Notes: a model not told the origin generated them from the letters alone. A DNA stretch of 64,000 bases from Anaplasma phagocytophilum str. Webster (GCF_000964685.1 NZ_LANS01000001.1:62001-126000), one strand, 5' to 3'; positions 46,528-56,645 are shown, counted from the stretch's first letter. A program made the numbers and translations.

Positions 46528-47172
46528 TGCTTGTATCGTATTACACCTCTACATAAGATCTTTGGAGTGATGTTTGGTATCCTTTTCACAAAAAAGAAAT
46601 TATACACTTAGCTACTCAATAATATTAGCACTTAGGTATAGAGTCTCTGCTGTGACATAACTTGCTGATGTTATGCACGCTGCTCTGCACTTTAACTTAT
46701 TGTCTGAAGTGACACCCAGTTGCAAGAAGCGACCTAAAATCCTTTGAAGGATTTCATAAATGACACACCATGTACTTTCTCGCCTATACCGGATTACATA
46801 CTCAAATATAAAAGGAAAAATTCATTGGCGTATCTCATGGTATCACCTGTCATATTTTACCTGTGCGAGTTGAGTAATATACAGAACAGCATTTCGAGAG
46901 ATTACACCCCTTCCCGCTCATAATAGCAGATCACCTTTCTGAGTGGCCCGGTACTACTAGAAACCAGGAAAACCCTGAAAATGCCACATAAACCGTATCT
47001 GGGGTTAACTCTACTGGGACACGCACAGCTGCCCTATCGCACTTCCCATACTGCTATAGAAGAAAAACACTGCTGTGTTATGCAATGGCCTATGCTTTCT
47101 ATACAAAATAGCCTGCTATTTTAGCAGCAATAGGTATTACTACGGACTCACTGTACACCCAACATTTCAATA
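46528..47172. other. Gap between the 106-aa gene and paralogue 4
   Basis: About 640 bp without a supported gene. A hairpin AAATCCTT-TG-AAGGATTT lies near 46736-46755, about 200 bp past the 106-aa gene, and has no T-run. I recognise no gene remnant here. Confidence 0.4.
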
Positions 47173-48698
47173 TTATGCACTTCGTGATCGTTTACTAGAT
47201 GGCTCAAGGTCATCATTACTAGGAGTTTGTGATCTATGAGATGCTACCTGCGCCTCTTGCAGTGCAGAACTGGCCTCTGCTGATGTTGAGGGTTGACTAG
47301 GTGAAGAGGGCATATGCCCTGGATCATGAGGTAGCGTATAGGAAGCTTGTGATCCTCCTATTCCAGCCCCAGCACTTCCTAGTCCAGATGTTGAGGGTTG
47401 ACTAGGCGAACCCTCAGTCTGCCTAATATTATTGAAATATCTCTCGTACTTCTTTTCCCAAATACCAATCATTGCCGAAAGATACCCCAACATAGCACTA
47501 CAGAACCCAACTTCTGTCTGGGGATTTAATAGTAGACCTCGCGTAACGCATTCCTGAATCTCATCATAGACAGTACACATGTCCAAATATAATTCTTGTG
47601 CCGTATATTCTGAAGCTCCCGCTCTTCTGACCTTATATTTATAGAGAGTAAGCAACATTTGAAGACAATGCTCAATTTTACTCGCAACAACATGCCCTGT
47701 ATTACCCGTGGAAGCATATACTCTGTGCATTGAGAATAAACTACCAATTGCATACACTAAAGCTTGCACATACTTGTCATGCCTGAAACTTTTAAAAGCA
47801 ACGCTCAGTCCTAAACTTTTATATGTCTTGAAATGGTGTAAAAAACCTGTTCTCGCTTTTTTAGCGAGAGCTAGGCGGTTCTTTGCACTATCGTTATCAC
47901 TCACCATCTCTTCGCATTCAGCCGAGGTAGACCCAACTGCATCAAGCATACTGTTTAAGCAACTCACCGTACGATCACGGAAACAATATGGAATCTCCGG
48001 ATCAACTAGCTCAGCAACCTTATTACAAAGCTCTATGTTATGCCTCACCACACGTAGAATAGCCTTTCTACGCTTAGTTTCCTCAGGACCCGGAGAATAA
48101 TTTAAACATCTGCTTAAAGCTGAAAATTTTGCATTTACGTATGCACTTAAAGCCATGTTGGCATGAAACGCACTATGCTCATCAGCCTCACCTATTGCAC
48201 TGTCAGACGCCTCGGCTATGGTTCTGACATAGCAGTTTGCCATGGTAATAGCATTCACCAGGATAGCACATACCTTAGCGATTTGTAGGTGTACTTCACG
48301 CCTCGTGAAGTCTGGATCCATGAACCGCGGCACTTCTTTGTTGCACTGCGCCGTGGCACAGTCATGCAGCATATCATATGCACTATGGATTATGGTGTGC
48401 AATACCCTCTCTCGCACTGCAGGGTCTGCGCTTGCAGTACCCTCTTCATCTAAAAATAGCTTGCAAGCAGCTCTACCCTATCAGCATGCTTCGCAAACAC
48501 AGCATCTACACCCCGTATCTCGCTAAACGTATTGCGCAACTCTGCCACGCATTCACGCAGAACCTTCAGGAATTCATCATACGCCATTAAACCAGAGGTT
48601 ATGGCTCTACATAAAGAATTTTTGTATTCTGTAGAAGAGAGACCACTGTAGGCATATCCAGACATAGCTGGACTGGTGAATATACGCGGCGTATGCAT
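47173..48698 (-). pseudogene. HGE-14-like protein, paralogue 4, frameshifted
   Basis: The copy starts normally (MHTPRIFTSPAMSGYAYSG, 48698) but stops after about 82 residues at a TAG (ASYF-stop). Homology continues in another frame from LDEEGTASADPAVRERVL to the end (terminus LEPSSKRSRSA). The break is at a run of five T on the coding strand (TATTTTTAG); adding one T restores one continuous frame. The downstream frame alone is 414 codons from a GTG (48417). The rest is well preserved, including the 538-bp block shared with paralogue 3 and the AQVASHRSQTP motif. The cause may be recent inactivation, a phase-variable or slippage site, or a sequencing error in the homopolymer. Confidence 0.85.
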
Positions 48699-48731
48699 CT
48701 CATTAACCACTAAACAACTTCACACTCTAAA

Positions 48732-48761
48732 AGTGTAGCATACCGCTGTGATGCAGCTCAA
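48732..48761 (-). promoter_or_regulatory. Promoter of HGE-14-like paralogue 4
   Basis: -35 TTGAGC (48761-48756), 18-bp spacer, -10 TACACT (48737-48732), 34 bp before the ATG. It is intact although the gene is frameshifted. Confidence 0.7.
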
Positions 48762-49224
48762 TATTATTGATTTTTTAATAAATAGTAATGCCCATAGAAT
48801 GAGGCGTTTTGTTTTGATGCACTACACAACCAATAATAGCGGCATGCCTATATTACAAACCTAAATTGGCAGCAACCATATAGTATTTCCTTGCAAATAC
48901 CTACCGAAGCATTGCTGTTTTATATTGGTCACATGTGTCAGAAATGCCTTCTACAAGAGAAATAGCTTACGTTATGCTAGATTTCAATAAACCGTAATAA
49001 AACCTAACTACACAACCAATGGGGCATCCCTTCTCTATAATCTGAAATCGATATGCAGATTTGTATTACCGCTTTCTTGCGTGCTTCATGCAACGGAATA
49101 TCCCGGCAGTAACCCTCTTTGCATAAGACATTCCACTGCTACAAATTACAAGACATGACTAACCCAATGTCTTCAGCGCCATATCTGCATATAGAACGCT
49201 AAATACCTAGATATTGGCGAAAGA
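48762..49224. other. Gap between paralogues 4 and 5
   Basis: The right-hand end of the promoter cassette (AATAGTAATGCCCATAGAATG, to about 48850) is followed by about 370 bp without a supported gene or a clear terminator for paralogue 5. Confidence 0.4.
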
Positions 49225-50658
49225 CTATGCGCTTCGCGCTCGTTTAACAGGTGGCTCGATATCCCAACTAGGAGTTCGCGGTCTATAAGCAAGAACTTGT
49301 GCATCATCGAGTTCAGGACTAGCACATAGCAATGCCTGTGCTGATGTTGAAGGTTCACTAGGCAAAGGCTCTGGCTGTTCAGGAACATGGAAATACGCCT
49401 CGGTAGCTGATTTCCAAGCACTTGACATTTCTGCAAGGCTACACAACGCCATTCTGTACCATTCACTCGATATCCGAGGATTTACCAATAGCTCCGGCAT
49501 AATGTTTTCAAGCTCATTAGAGACTTCACATAGGCGTAAGTATACCTTATGCGCCACATGAGCCCCTATTGCCTCGCCACATTCATGGGAAGACACTCTC
49601 GGGTAAACGTTATCACGTAGGACTCGAATACACCTACCAATACTACAGGCATAGGAATGCTCTCCTTCTCCTGAAGCGGCATATTCTCTATATACCCGTA
49701 ATAAACAACCAACTGTCTTCATCAAAGCATTTATGCATACAGTGGCACAAGGTTGAGCAGTACTCTCCGCTTCTGATTTACGAACGTACTGATCAAGATT
49801 ACGACAAAGCGCTATACGCGCTTCTGTCGCTAATGAGAGGCGCATTAATGACTTTGCATCTCTACGGAGCATCGCTTCACATTCAGTAGCATCAGATTTA
49901 ACAGCATCAAGAATCATGTTCAAGCAATTCTCAGTGCGGTGAGGGAAACAACTCACCATGTCCGGATCAAATAACTCAACAACTTTCCGAGCAATTTCTG
50001 CATAGTGTCGCACTGCACGCAAAATTGCCTTTCTATGTTCTCGCCTTACAGCACGCGTCTCAGATTTTAAGCATCCAAGCATAGCTGCACATTTTGCATG
50101 AAGATGTGTGCTTAAAGACGCGTTAATAGCTGGAATAACTGCTGTATCACACCCTGTATCCACAGCAGTAGCCTGAGAATCGGCAACCTGAGCACAGCAG
50201 TTTAACATAGCAATAGAATTGACTACTATGCCACACGCTTGCGCCATTTGTAGGTGCGTTTCACGCTCAACAAATTCAGGGTTTCTAAGCTTATCCTTGT
50301 TGCAAGTTACCGCAGCACAGACGTGCAGTGTATCATAAAGATGCTGGACTATGTTACGCAATTTCCCTACTAGATCTTCTTCTAGCACACTGCTTTCGAT
50401 CCTCACAATCTCTACAAGCGATTCAATGTACGCTGTCCTAGCAACAAGATCAGTAACATCAGAATCTACCTGAGAGACACGGTCAAATATCTCGCGTAGT
50501 CCCCCTAAACATTCCTGCAGATTACCCAAAAAATCGTCACGTGAAATGGATCCGGCTTTTAATTCAGCACATAGGGCATCCCTGTACGCAGTCGAAGCTG
50601 TGCCACTGTAGCAATAGCCAGAATCGCCCTTACTGGTGAATATATGCGGCGTATGCAT
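49225..50658 (-). CDS. HGE-14-like protein, paralogue 5 (477 aa)
   Basis: The first gene of the family in reading order and the most diverged, with no block of near identity to the others. MHTPHIFTSKGDSGYCYSG keeps the start signature. CAAVTCNKDKLRNPEFVERETHLQMA corresponds to the CNK...MDxDF segment of the others but lacks four residues. The core keeps the cysteine pattern. The tail is shorter (LPSEPSTSAQALLC), with AQVLAYRPRTP and the basic terminus EPPVKRARSA. The length and missing STSGLGG repeats suggest it is the oldest member. It has no signal peptide. The promoter has the best -10 of the five. Confidence 0.84.
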   Translation of the reverse strand: MHTPHIFTSKGDSGYCYSGTASTAYRDALCAELKAGSISRDDFLGNLQECLGGLREIFDRVSQVDSDVTDLVARTAYIESLVEIVRIESSVLEEDLVGKLRNIVQHLYDTLHVCAAVTCNKDKLRNPEFVERETHLQMAQACGIVVNSIAMLNCCAQVADSQATAVDTGCDTAVIPAINASLSTHLHAKCAAMLGCLKSETRAVRREHRKAILRAVRHYAEIARKVVELFDPDMVSCFPHRTENCLNMILDAVKSDATECEAMLRRDAKSLMRLSLATEARIALCRNLDQYVRKSEAESTAQPCATVCINALMKTVGCLLRVYREYAASGEGEHSYACSIGRCIRVLRDNVYPRVSSHECGEAIGAHVAHKVYLRLCEVSNELENIMPELLVNPRISSEWYRMALCSLAEMSSAWKSATEAYFHVPEQPEPLPSEPSTSAQALLCASPELDDAQVLAYRPRTPSWDIEPPVKRARSA

Positions 50659-50692
50659 CCCATTAATCCCCTGAAAAGTATCACACCGCGGC

Positions 50693-50722
50693 ATTGTATC
50701 ATAGCAGCACTGTGCAACTCAA
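50693..50722 (-). promoter_or_regulatory. Promoter of HGE-14-like paralogue 5
   Basis: -35 TTGAGT (50722-50717), 18-bp spacer, -10 TACAAT (50698-50693; one mismatch to TATAAT), 35 bp before the ATG. Spacer sequence differs from the other copies while the hexamers are kept, which supports function. Confidence 0.75.
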
Positions 50723-51319
50723 TGATTGATTTTTTAATAAAGAATGGTGCGTATTACTATGTGGCCCGCAGGATTTGTTCCTAATACACAAACAACTGCA
50801 TGCACACAGAATCAACGTTTTAAGGAGTGATTACCTCAAAAAAACAACTACTTGTGTAAACGTCTGGCTCGTAAGAACCCACGGCATTTCGATAAACTTT
50901 AGCTTTTATTTTGTAAGCCCTTAATTGTTTAAAACTGCAGCACAGCTCCATAACCATAAGGAGTGCATGTCAAAATCATGAAAGCACAAACATAGTTATA
51001 TAGTAAAGCATGCTCACAAATAGCACTCAGATTACAACAAGTGAACTAAATCACCTTCTATCTCCCATACATACTGCACCAGCGCGCATATCAAATTCAA
51101 TGAACTGTGACCCCTCAAGACACTATGCAATAACTAATACTTAAAAAACCCCTATGAGTGTAAGTTCCCACAACAACCTGGTGTATGTTGTTGTGGAATT
51201 TCGCATCTATAGCCTAATATCTGTTTCTCCTCACATATTATTATGAAAGTTTTTACACAAATCTCTATCAGTTTCTTAAGAGCTTTGGTACAATACCGGA
51301 GTTTGACTTTCATGCAAGT
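50723..51319. other. Divergent region paralogue 5 / carA
   Basis: About 600 bp. The left end has the conserved TTTTTTAATAAA element of the HGE-14-like cassettes. TACAAT at 51289-51294 is a candidate -10 for carA with no good -35. No supported gene. Confidence 0.4.
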
Positions 51320-52417
51320 ATGACCAGCGAATTTCATAATGCGGTTATTGTACTGTCTGATGGGCGGTATTTTTTCGGAAGATCACTCGGTAAGAGGACT
51401 GACTGCGTTGGAGAGGTGTGCTTCACTACCGGAGTCACAGGATATCAGTATACTATTACTGATCCTTCCTTTGCCGGTCAGATCGTCACGTTCACGTTTC
51501 CTCACATAGGGAATGTCGGGATAAATAGCAAGGATTTTGAGTGTGAGCAGGTCTTGGCTAAGGGCATAGTAGTTAGGGAGATATCCGGTGCGTCGCATGT
51601 ATCTTCACATATAGATCTTAACTCTTGGATAGAGCAAAATAATTTCACCGGGATATCTGGTGTAGACACCAGGGCGTTAGCCATACACTTGCGCGAGAAT
51701 GGTACACTAGGTGGAGTCATACATCACTTCGACGATATAGGTGCGGTGCACATACAGGAATTACAAAATGTGGCACGTACGCATAAAAAGTCGCTGGCAA
51801 CTGAGCTCCCTCACCTTATGGATCATAGCCATCATGTTGATGGGCACAGTGTTTGCGTCATTGATTTTGGTGCAAAACATGGAATATTTAGCGCCTTGAC
51901 TAGAATAGGGTGCGCTGTTCATGTGGTAGCCGCGCAGAATGACTTTGCAGCCAGAGCCTTGTCACTAAAACCCAGAGGCATAGTAATATCAAATGGCCCT
52001 GGAGATCCCGCAGATATAAGTGACCCCGTTATGGACCAATTACGCGTGCTTATAGATTCTGGAATCCCTGTTTTGGGCATATGTTTGGGACATCAACTTA
52101 TAGCAAAGGCTCTTGGAGCCAAAACTATTAAGATGCACCATGGTCATAGGGGAAGCAACCATCCAGTATATAGCCTGGAAACTAAGTCTGTAGAAGTCAC
52201 TAGCCAAAACCATGGGTATACCGTTGACGCCAGTACTTTGCCCGATAACATAGAGGTCACACACATATCACTTTTTGATGGCACCGTAGAGGGAATCAAG
52301 ATGACCAATCGTCCTGTGCTTTCGGTGCAATATCATCCAGAGGGTTGCCCAGGACCTAACGATTCGCACTATATTTTCAGAAAGTTTGCCGATTTGATCA
52401 CATCTGCACACGCATAA
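51320..52417 (+). CDS. carA: Carbamoyl-phosphate synthase small subunit
   Basis: The glutaminase subunit of carbamoyl-phosphate synthase (365 residues), which supplies ammonia for carbamoyl phosphate in pyrimidine synthesis. The N-terminal domain contains GEVCFTTGVTGYQ and IVTFTFPHIGNVG. The class I amidotransferase domain has GIVISNGPGDP, the nucleophile in GICLGHQLIAKALG and the catalytic His in VQYHPEGCPGPND. Its length is close to the usual ~380. carB is not in the window. It is monocistronic on the + strand. A short repeat of its 3' end follows downstream. Confidence 0.97.
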   Translation: MTSEFHNAVIVLSDGRYFFGRSLGKRTDCVGEVCFTTGVTGYQYTITDPSFAGQIVTFTFPHIGNVGINSKDFECEQVLAKGIVVREISGASHVSSHIDLNSWIEQNNFTGISGVDTRALAIHLRENGTLGGVIHHFDDIGAVHIQELQNVARTHKKSLATELPHLMDHSHHVDGHSVCVIDFGAKHGIFSALTRIGCAVHVVAAQNDFAARALSLKPRGIVISNGPGDPADISDPVMDQLRVLIDSGIPVLGICLGHQLIAKALGAKTIKMHHGHRGSNHPVYSLETKSVEVTSQNHGYTVDASTLPDNIEVTHISLFDGTVEGIKMTNRPVLSVQYHPEGCPGPNDSHYIFRKFADLITSAHA

Positions 52418-52984
52418 CTGCTTTAGAGCCTAGTGCTTCGCTGTGCTTGACTCTATGGGTTTCTAGTGACTTAGAAAGTCTGCTGATTTTGATCACATCA
52501 AAGCATGTGTGCCTGTTTATATAGCTGTAATGGGAATGCGTTTATGGTTATTTTGCTTGCTACGTTTACATTTGTGAATTGTAACAAGTTGCGTCCAGTT
52601 AAAGCTGGGACTCCTGAATCCACCACAGGCTATTGTTCCTTTATTATTTGACTGATATCAGTTGTTCATAGTACCCATTCGTGTGCTTTCTCACTAAGGC
52701 TATACACAAACCCATATAACTACTCCACATTACAAAATTGCCGTGTATCACCTCAGACTCATCAGCTTATAATGTGCGCAAAAAACCTTACATTGTATTT
52801 CAGCACACCACATAAACGCTAATGATCCTGGGATTATCATAAATTGCGCGAAATGGTATCGTGCTGTATAATGCACCCATGTATCAGGTGTATACAAACT
52901 TGCGAAATTTAGTTTAGTAGTAACTCTATAAGTGGTTGGTTTCTGTAACTGCAAAGCACTGCTTTCAGTATCTGTGGGGGTTTT
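52418..52984. other. Intergenic region carA / ispH
   Basis: About 570 bp between two + strand genes. Apart from the carA tail copy, a 42-codon frame (52544-52672) begins MVILLATFTFVNCNK and vaguely resembles a small lipoprotein signal, but the frame ends without meaning. No terminator is obvious. The ispH promoter should lie near 52860-52960. Confidence 0.35.
52473..52500 (+). pseudogene. Short duplicate of the carA 3' end
   Basis: AGAAAGTCTGCTGATTTTGATCACATC repeats AGAAAGTTTGCCGATTTGATCACATC from the end of carA (52379-52404) with two substitutions and one added T. The match is short, so confidence depends on the same pattern occurring behind other genes here. The rest of 52418-52984 has no supported gene. 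Confidence 0.55.
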
Positions 52985-53959
52985 ATGCATAGTAACTGCA
53001 ATGACGTTGAGGTGATTTTAGCGCAACCGCGAGGCTTTTGTGCCGGTGTGGAGAGAGCGGTAGCTATTCTTGATATGGTTGTTGACCAGTATATTGCTAG
53101 TAAAGAAGTTTACGTTCTGCATGAGATTGTCCACAACGCCTATGTGGTGGAAAGTTTTAGAAAAAGAAACGTTAAGTTCGTAGCCTCACTTGATGAAGTT
53201 CCTACTGGAGCTGTTCTTGTGTTCAGTGCTCATGGTGTTGCAAAGCAAGTTCGTGCCGCAGCTCAGGAACGAGGCCTTGTGGTAATTGATGCCACCTGCC
53301 CACTCGTTACTAAGGTGCATCTTGAGATTCATAGATACAATAAGAACGGGTACAAAATTATCCTAATAGGGCATAAAGGACACAGAGAAGTTGAAGGTAG
53401 CATGGGGCAAATACAGAGTGAAGTCCTGTTAGTACAGAATGTTGATGATGTGTATAACCTACCGGTTGATGCCGAGACGAAACTTGCATATGTAACTCAA
53501 ACAACCTTAAGTGTTGATGATACCAGGGTGATAGTTGAAGCGCTGAAGACTAGATTTCCAGATATTGTAGGACCTGACTTAAAAGACATATGTTACGCAA
53601 CTCAAAATAGGCAAACTGCTGTAAAAGAGCTTGCCTCTATGGTTGATGTAATGCTAATCATGGGTGGTAAGAACAGCTCTAACACCAACAGACTGCTGGA
53701 TCTTGCAAAAGTCCGCAATCCTCGTTCTTTTCTTATAGGATCCTACGAAGATGTAGACCTGAGTTGGTTTGCAGATACTAAGAAAATAGGTGTCACAGCA
53801 GGGGCGTCTGCTCCGGCCATTCTGGTTGAAGAGCTTTTAAAATATTTTTCCTCTAAAATGAACATAAAGGTGTCGACCATGGATGGGGTACGGGAGAACA
53901 TTGTCTTCAAACTACCTAATTTGAATGAAAGCTCTCACAGCTTCTCCAGTGACGCTTAA
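52985..53959 (+). CDS. ispH: 4-hydroxy-3-methylbut-2-enyl diphosphate reductase
   Basis: The last enzyme of the MEP isoprenoid pathway, a 4Fe-4S protein of 324 residues that makes IPP and DMAPP. The three cluster cysteines are in QPRGFCAGVERA, DATCPLVTKVH and DICYATQNRQ. HEIVHN and GHKGHREVEG supply substrate-binding histidines, and GGKNSSNTNRL and AGASAPAILVEE are also present. GTGGGGG six bases before the ATG at 52985 is a good ribosome binding site. Confidence 0.97.
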   Translation: MHSNCNDVEVILAQPRGFCAGVERAVAILDMVVDQYIASKEVYVLHEIVHNAYVVESFRKRNVKFVASLDEVPTGAVLVFSAHGVAKQVRAAAQERGLVVIDATCPLVTKVHLEIHRYNKNGYKIILIGHKGHREVEGSMGQIQSEVLLVQNVDDVYNLPVDAETKLAYVTQTTLSVDDTRVIVEALKTRFPDIVGPDLKDICYATQNRQTAVKELASMVDVMLIMGGKNSSNTNRLLDLAKVRNPRSFLIGSYEDVDLSWFADTKKIGVTAGASAPAILVEELLKYFSSKMNIKVSTMDGVRENIVFKLPNLNESSHSFSSDA

Positions 53960-54093
53960 ATGCTGTAATAGTGATATTTTCTTATTAGTAGGCAGTTCAC
54001 GTCATTGTAACACACATTACGGGCACGGGCGCTGAAGAGAGTGAAAGCTTTTGTACGTGGTTGTTTAGAAGCCATGGTGAGGTAATGCATCAA

Positions 54094-54121
54094 GATAACC
54101 ACAAGTGAAAGTGTGGTTATC
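54094..54121. repeat. Perfect 10-bp inverted repeat
   Basis: GATAACCACA (54094-54103) and TGTGGTTATC (54112-54121) form a perfect stem with an eight-base loop, about 135 bp past the ispH stop codon. There is no T-run on either side. It may be a U-tract-less terminator, an RNA processing hairpin or a protein-binding site. A weaker nested pair (AAACGTA/TACGTTT) occurs at 54289-54320. The rest of 53960-54478 has no supported gene. Confidence 0.6.
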
Positions 54122-54478
54122 CAAGAAGTCGCAATCATACTAGCGCTTTGGTATATAAATAGAGAAATTAGGCTGTTGGCGTTGAGCTCACCTATAAAAT
54201 TGCGTCACTATCTACAGAAGACGATATAGAAGTATAGCCATGGTAAACGGGTTTAGGTACTTGGCTGCACCCCGGGGAAGTGTATCCGAAACGTAAATGG
54301 TTGCTTAGGTGGATACGTTTTATCTCAGCCTATATAGGTGAATATTGAACATAACGGTGCATTTTTTACTCAGTGTTCTCCCAGCAAAAATACACCAACT
54401 TTTCGTTGCTTTGAATATGACTTGATTCTCTAGAGAAAGAACGTTATCATGCGGCACTCGTGGCTGTTGCTGGCTTAT

Positions 54479-54919
54479 ATGAAGGTAGGAATTATACGAA
54501 TGAAGGGAGGAGAAGGGTTACCCTTGCCCTCTTACGCAACTCCGCAAAGTGCGGGGCTGGATTTATATGCTGCACTTAGTGAAGAGGTGGTTATACGTTC
54601 TGGTGAGCGGTGTCTTATTCGCACAGGTGTGGCTATTGAGCTTCCTGATGGCTATGAAGCACAAGTTCGATCGCGGTCTGGTTTGGCTGTAAAAGCTGGT
54701 GTTGTAGTTTTAAATTCTCCTGGCACTATTGATGCAGATTACCGCGGTGAGATTGCCGTAATCCTAGCGAATTTTGGTGCTAGCGATTACGTTGTCAAGC
54801 ATGGTGACAGGATTGCCCAGCTCGTCATAGCGCCTGTTATGCGTATTTCTTGGGAAGAATCTTCCAATATTACTGAAACTCAGCGTGGCGCAGGGGGCTT
54901 TGGCTCTACTGGAGTCTAA
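54479..54919 (+). CDS. dut: dUTP diphosphatase
   Basis: A trimeric dUTPase that makes dUMP and keeps uracil out of DNA. All five motifs are present: [17 protein letters not shown] preceded by [26 protein letters not shown] and the C-terminal GAGGFGSTG. From the ATG at 54479 (MKVGIIRMK) it has 146 residues, the normal size and alignment. The frame also reaches an ATG at 54449, which would add ten residues. Neither start has a strong ribosome binding site. Confidence 0.95.
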   Translation: MKVGIIRMKGGEGLPLPSYATPQSAGLDLYAALSEEVVIRSGERCLIRTGVAIELPDGYEAQVRSRSGLAVKAGVVVLNSPGTIDADYRGEIAVILANFGASDYVVKHGDRIAQLVIAPVMRISWEESSNITETQRGAGGFGSTGV

Positions 54920-55917
54920 TCTTCCGAAAACAGGTTGTTTTTCCGTGAAGCGCTGTCTATTAGGGACGTGTGTTTGGTGGTGGTGTTGTGAACATTTGCA
55001 AGGAAAAAACGCCTTGAGCTGTTTTTTATCCTATAAAAGCTAATCAAGAAGTCGGGCGGAAAGGGTACTCCATCTCTTGTCGTAGAACTTTCCATATACC
55101 CTTATTTAATAGTTGTAAATTCCGTTATTGCGTACAATATCGTTAGTGATCGATACACTGCTACCATATCGTACTCCCTACCATCTTGCCTTCGGCATGC
55201 TTAGGTGAACAATAAAGAGCTAACTCTCAGTGTTTCATGAGAAAAAGGAGCAACAATATATAGAGATCTAATACTTTTCGTGGCTTTTTCTGAGATTTGT
55301 ATACAGTTCCAAGCATAATAGAAGTTATTTGTCGTGGTAGGACTTTGCTGCTGTTTGTTTTCAAGGCGAGAAGCCTTACTCTTTCCCACCTTGAAGCTTT
55401 ATTACTTGACATCTAGAGCAATCCCACACAATAAGGTAAGATATTCTGTGTAAGTTTGTCTATTATACCTGCAACTATAGAGATATATTTGGAATCTTCT
55501 GGTATAGAGCTTGATGTCGTCCAGCTTAATTTCAGCAATAATTTACAAAGTAGTCGTGTACTTTCTTTGGTCCATGACACAGCTCAGGAGCGTGTAACTC
55601 ACAAAAGAAGCAATACTATCTTTCTAATGCTTTACCGCTACCACGGGGATTATCTTAGAAGGAAAGAACGGCGAGCTATTGTCGTAAACTCAACAGTCAC
55701 TCATATATCTTCTTACATCTTGTCTTAGGGTGATATTTAGTTCCTTGACTCAGGATTTCTATTTACGAGGAACCAGTAAAATCTCGCAGGCGCAGCATAT
55801 TAATTGCAGATGCCTCAAAGAATCTTCTACCAACAACTATACAACCTAAAAGTAACACTATGTGGAAAGTTACGTCTTGATATTAGAGTGACAAAAATAA
55901 AGTGATTACGTCACAGA
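54920..55917. other. 1-kb gap dut / GTA gp12 homologue
   Basis: No supported gene. A 90-codon TTG-started frame (55456-55728) is doubtful. GGAAAAAAC and GTTTTTTATCC at 55002-55031 could form a weak AT hairpin after dut. Because the next gene is a relic of a larger phage-like operon, the gap may contain decayed neighbours of it, but I could not align any. Confidence 0.4.
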
Positions 55918-56568
55918 ATGAAGAACACTAAAATGTCGTCCATATTTATGGTATGCCAAATGCTAGATAAAAACGCAAGGTTTCCTGATGAGATCTCATA
56001 TGGCTCTATAGGAGGGCCTACATTTTCTACAAACGTCACACCATTAGCTAACGGTGGAGAACAACGCAAGATTAATTGGTCTTACCCACGTTGTAGATAC
56101 AACGTAATATACGGAGTCAAATCGTACTCGCAATACGAAGTGTTAATGGATTTTTTTTATGCGCACAGGGGTAAGGCTTTTTCATTCAGATTTAAAGACT
56201 GGAGCGACTATAAAGCATCTATGCAACACGTAGGTAGCGGAGATGGAACATCACTGTTCTTCCAAGTGATAAAGAAATACTCTGCTGGCTCATACTCCTA
56301 TACACGCCTTATTAGAAAACCCGTAGAGGGCACAGTAAATATCTGGATAGAAGAGGCACCACAGCTGGAAAATACTCACTATACTATAGATTACAACACA
56401 GGGCAGATAAGCTTTCTGGAAGCACCAAAGCTTGGAGTAAAAGTATATGCGAGTTTTGAGTTTGACATACTTGCAAGATTCGACACCGACTTCCTTGCAT
56501 GTTCCTTAGACGGATGCGGAAACTATGGCTGCCAAAACATTCCCGTGGCAGAAGTCAAAGACTCTTAA
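55918..56568 (+). CDS. Gene-transfer-agent gp12-like tail protein (DUF2460)
   Basis: A 216-residue protein of the TIGR02217/DUF2460 family, the equivalent of ORF 12 in the Rhodobacter-type gene transfer agent, where it forms part of the tail tip. Family landmarks are RFPDEISYGSIGGP, VTPLANGGEQRKINWSYPR, FFYAHRGKAFSFRFKDWSDY, GDGTSLFFQVIKKY, YTIDYNTGQISFLEAP and a final FDTDFLACSL. It is full length with clean coding sequence. No other GTA gene is in the window, so it is a lone survivor of a scattered or reduced cluster. Retention of an intact frame suggests selection or a new role. It converges on the giant repeat gene 77 bp away. Confidence 0.88.
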   Translation: MKNTKMSSIFMVCQMLDKNARFPDEISYGSIGGPTFSTNVTPLANGGEQRKINWSYPRCRYNVIYGVKSYSQYEVLMDFFYAHRGKAFSFRFKDWSDYKASMQHVGSGDGTSLFFQVIKKYSAGSYSYTRLIRKPVEGTVNIWIEEAPQLENTHYTIDYNTGQISFLEAPKLGVKVYASFEFDILARFDTDFLACSLDGCGNYGCQNIPVAEVKDS

Positions 56569-56645
56569 CTACTTGGGTACAAAAGAGTGCATGGTATGTC
56601 AGATATCACGGCTAGTATGCTACCCATAATCATTATCCCCTATTT

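Noticed and set aside
52544..52672. Small VirB7-like lipoprotein
   Set aside because: The first 13 residues look like a lipoprotein signal, but the lipobox is poor and the rest of the 42 residues has no meaning.
55456..55728. 90-codon + strand frame upstream of the GTA gp12 homologue, perhaps another GTA gene
   Set aside because: TTG start, no ribosome binding site, and no alignment to gp11, gp13 or any other family I know.
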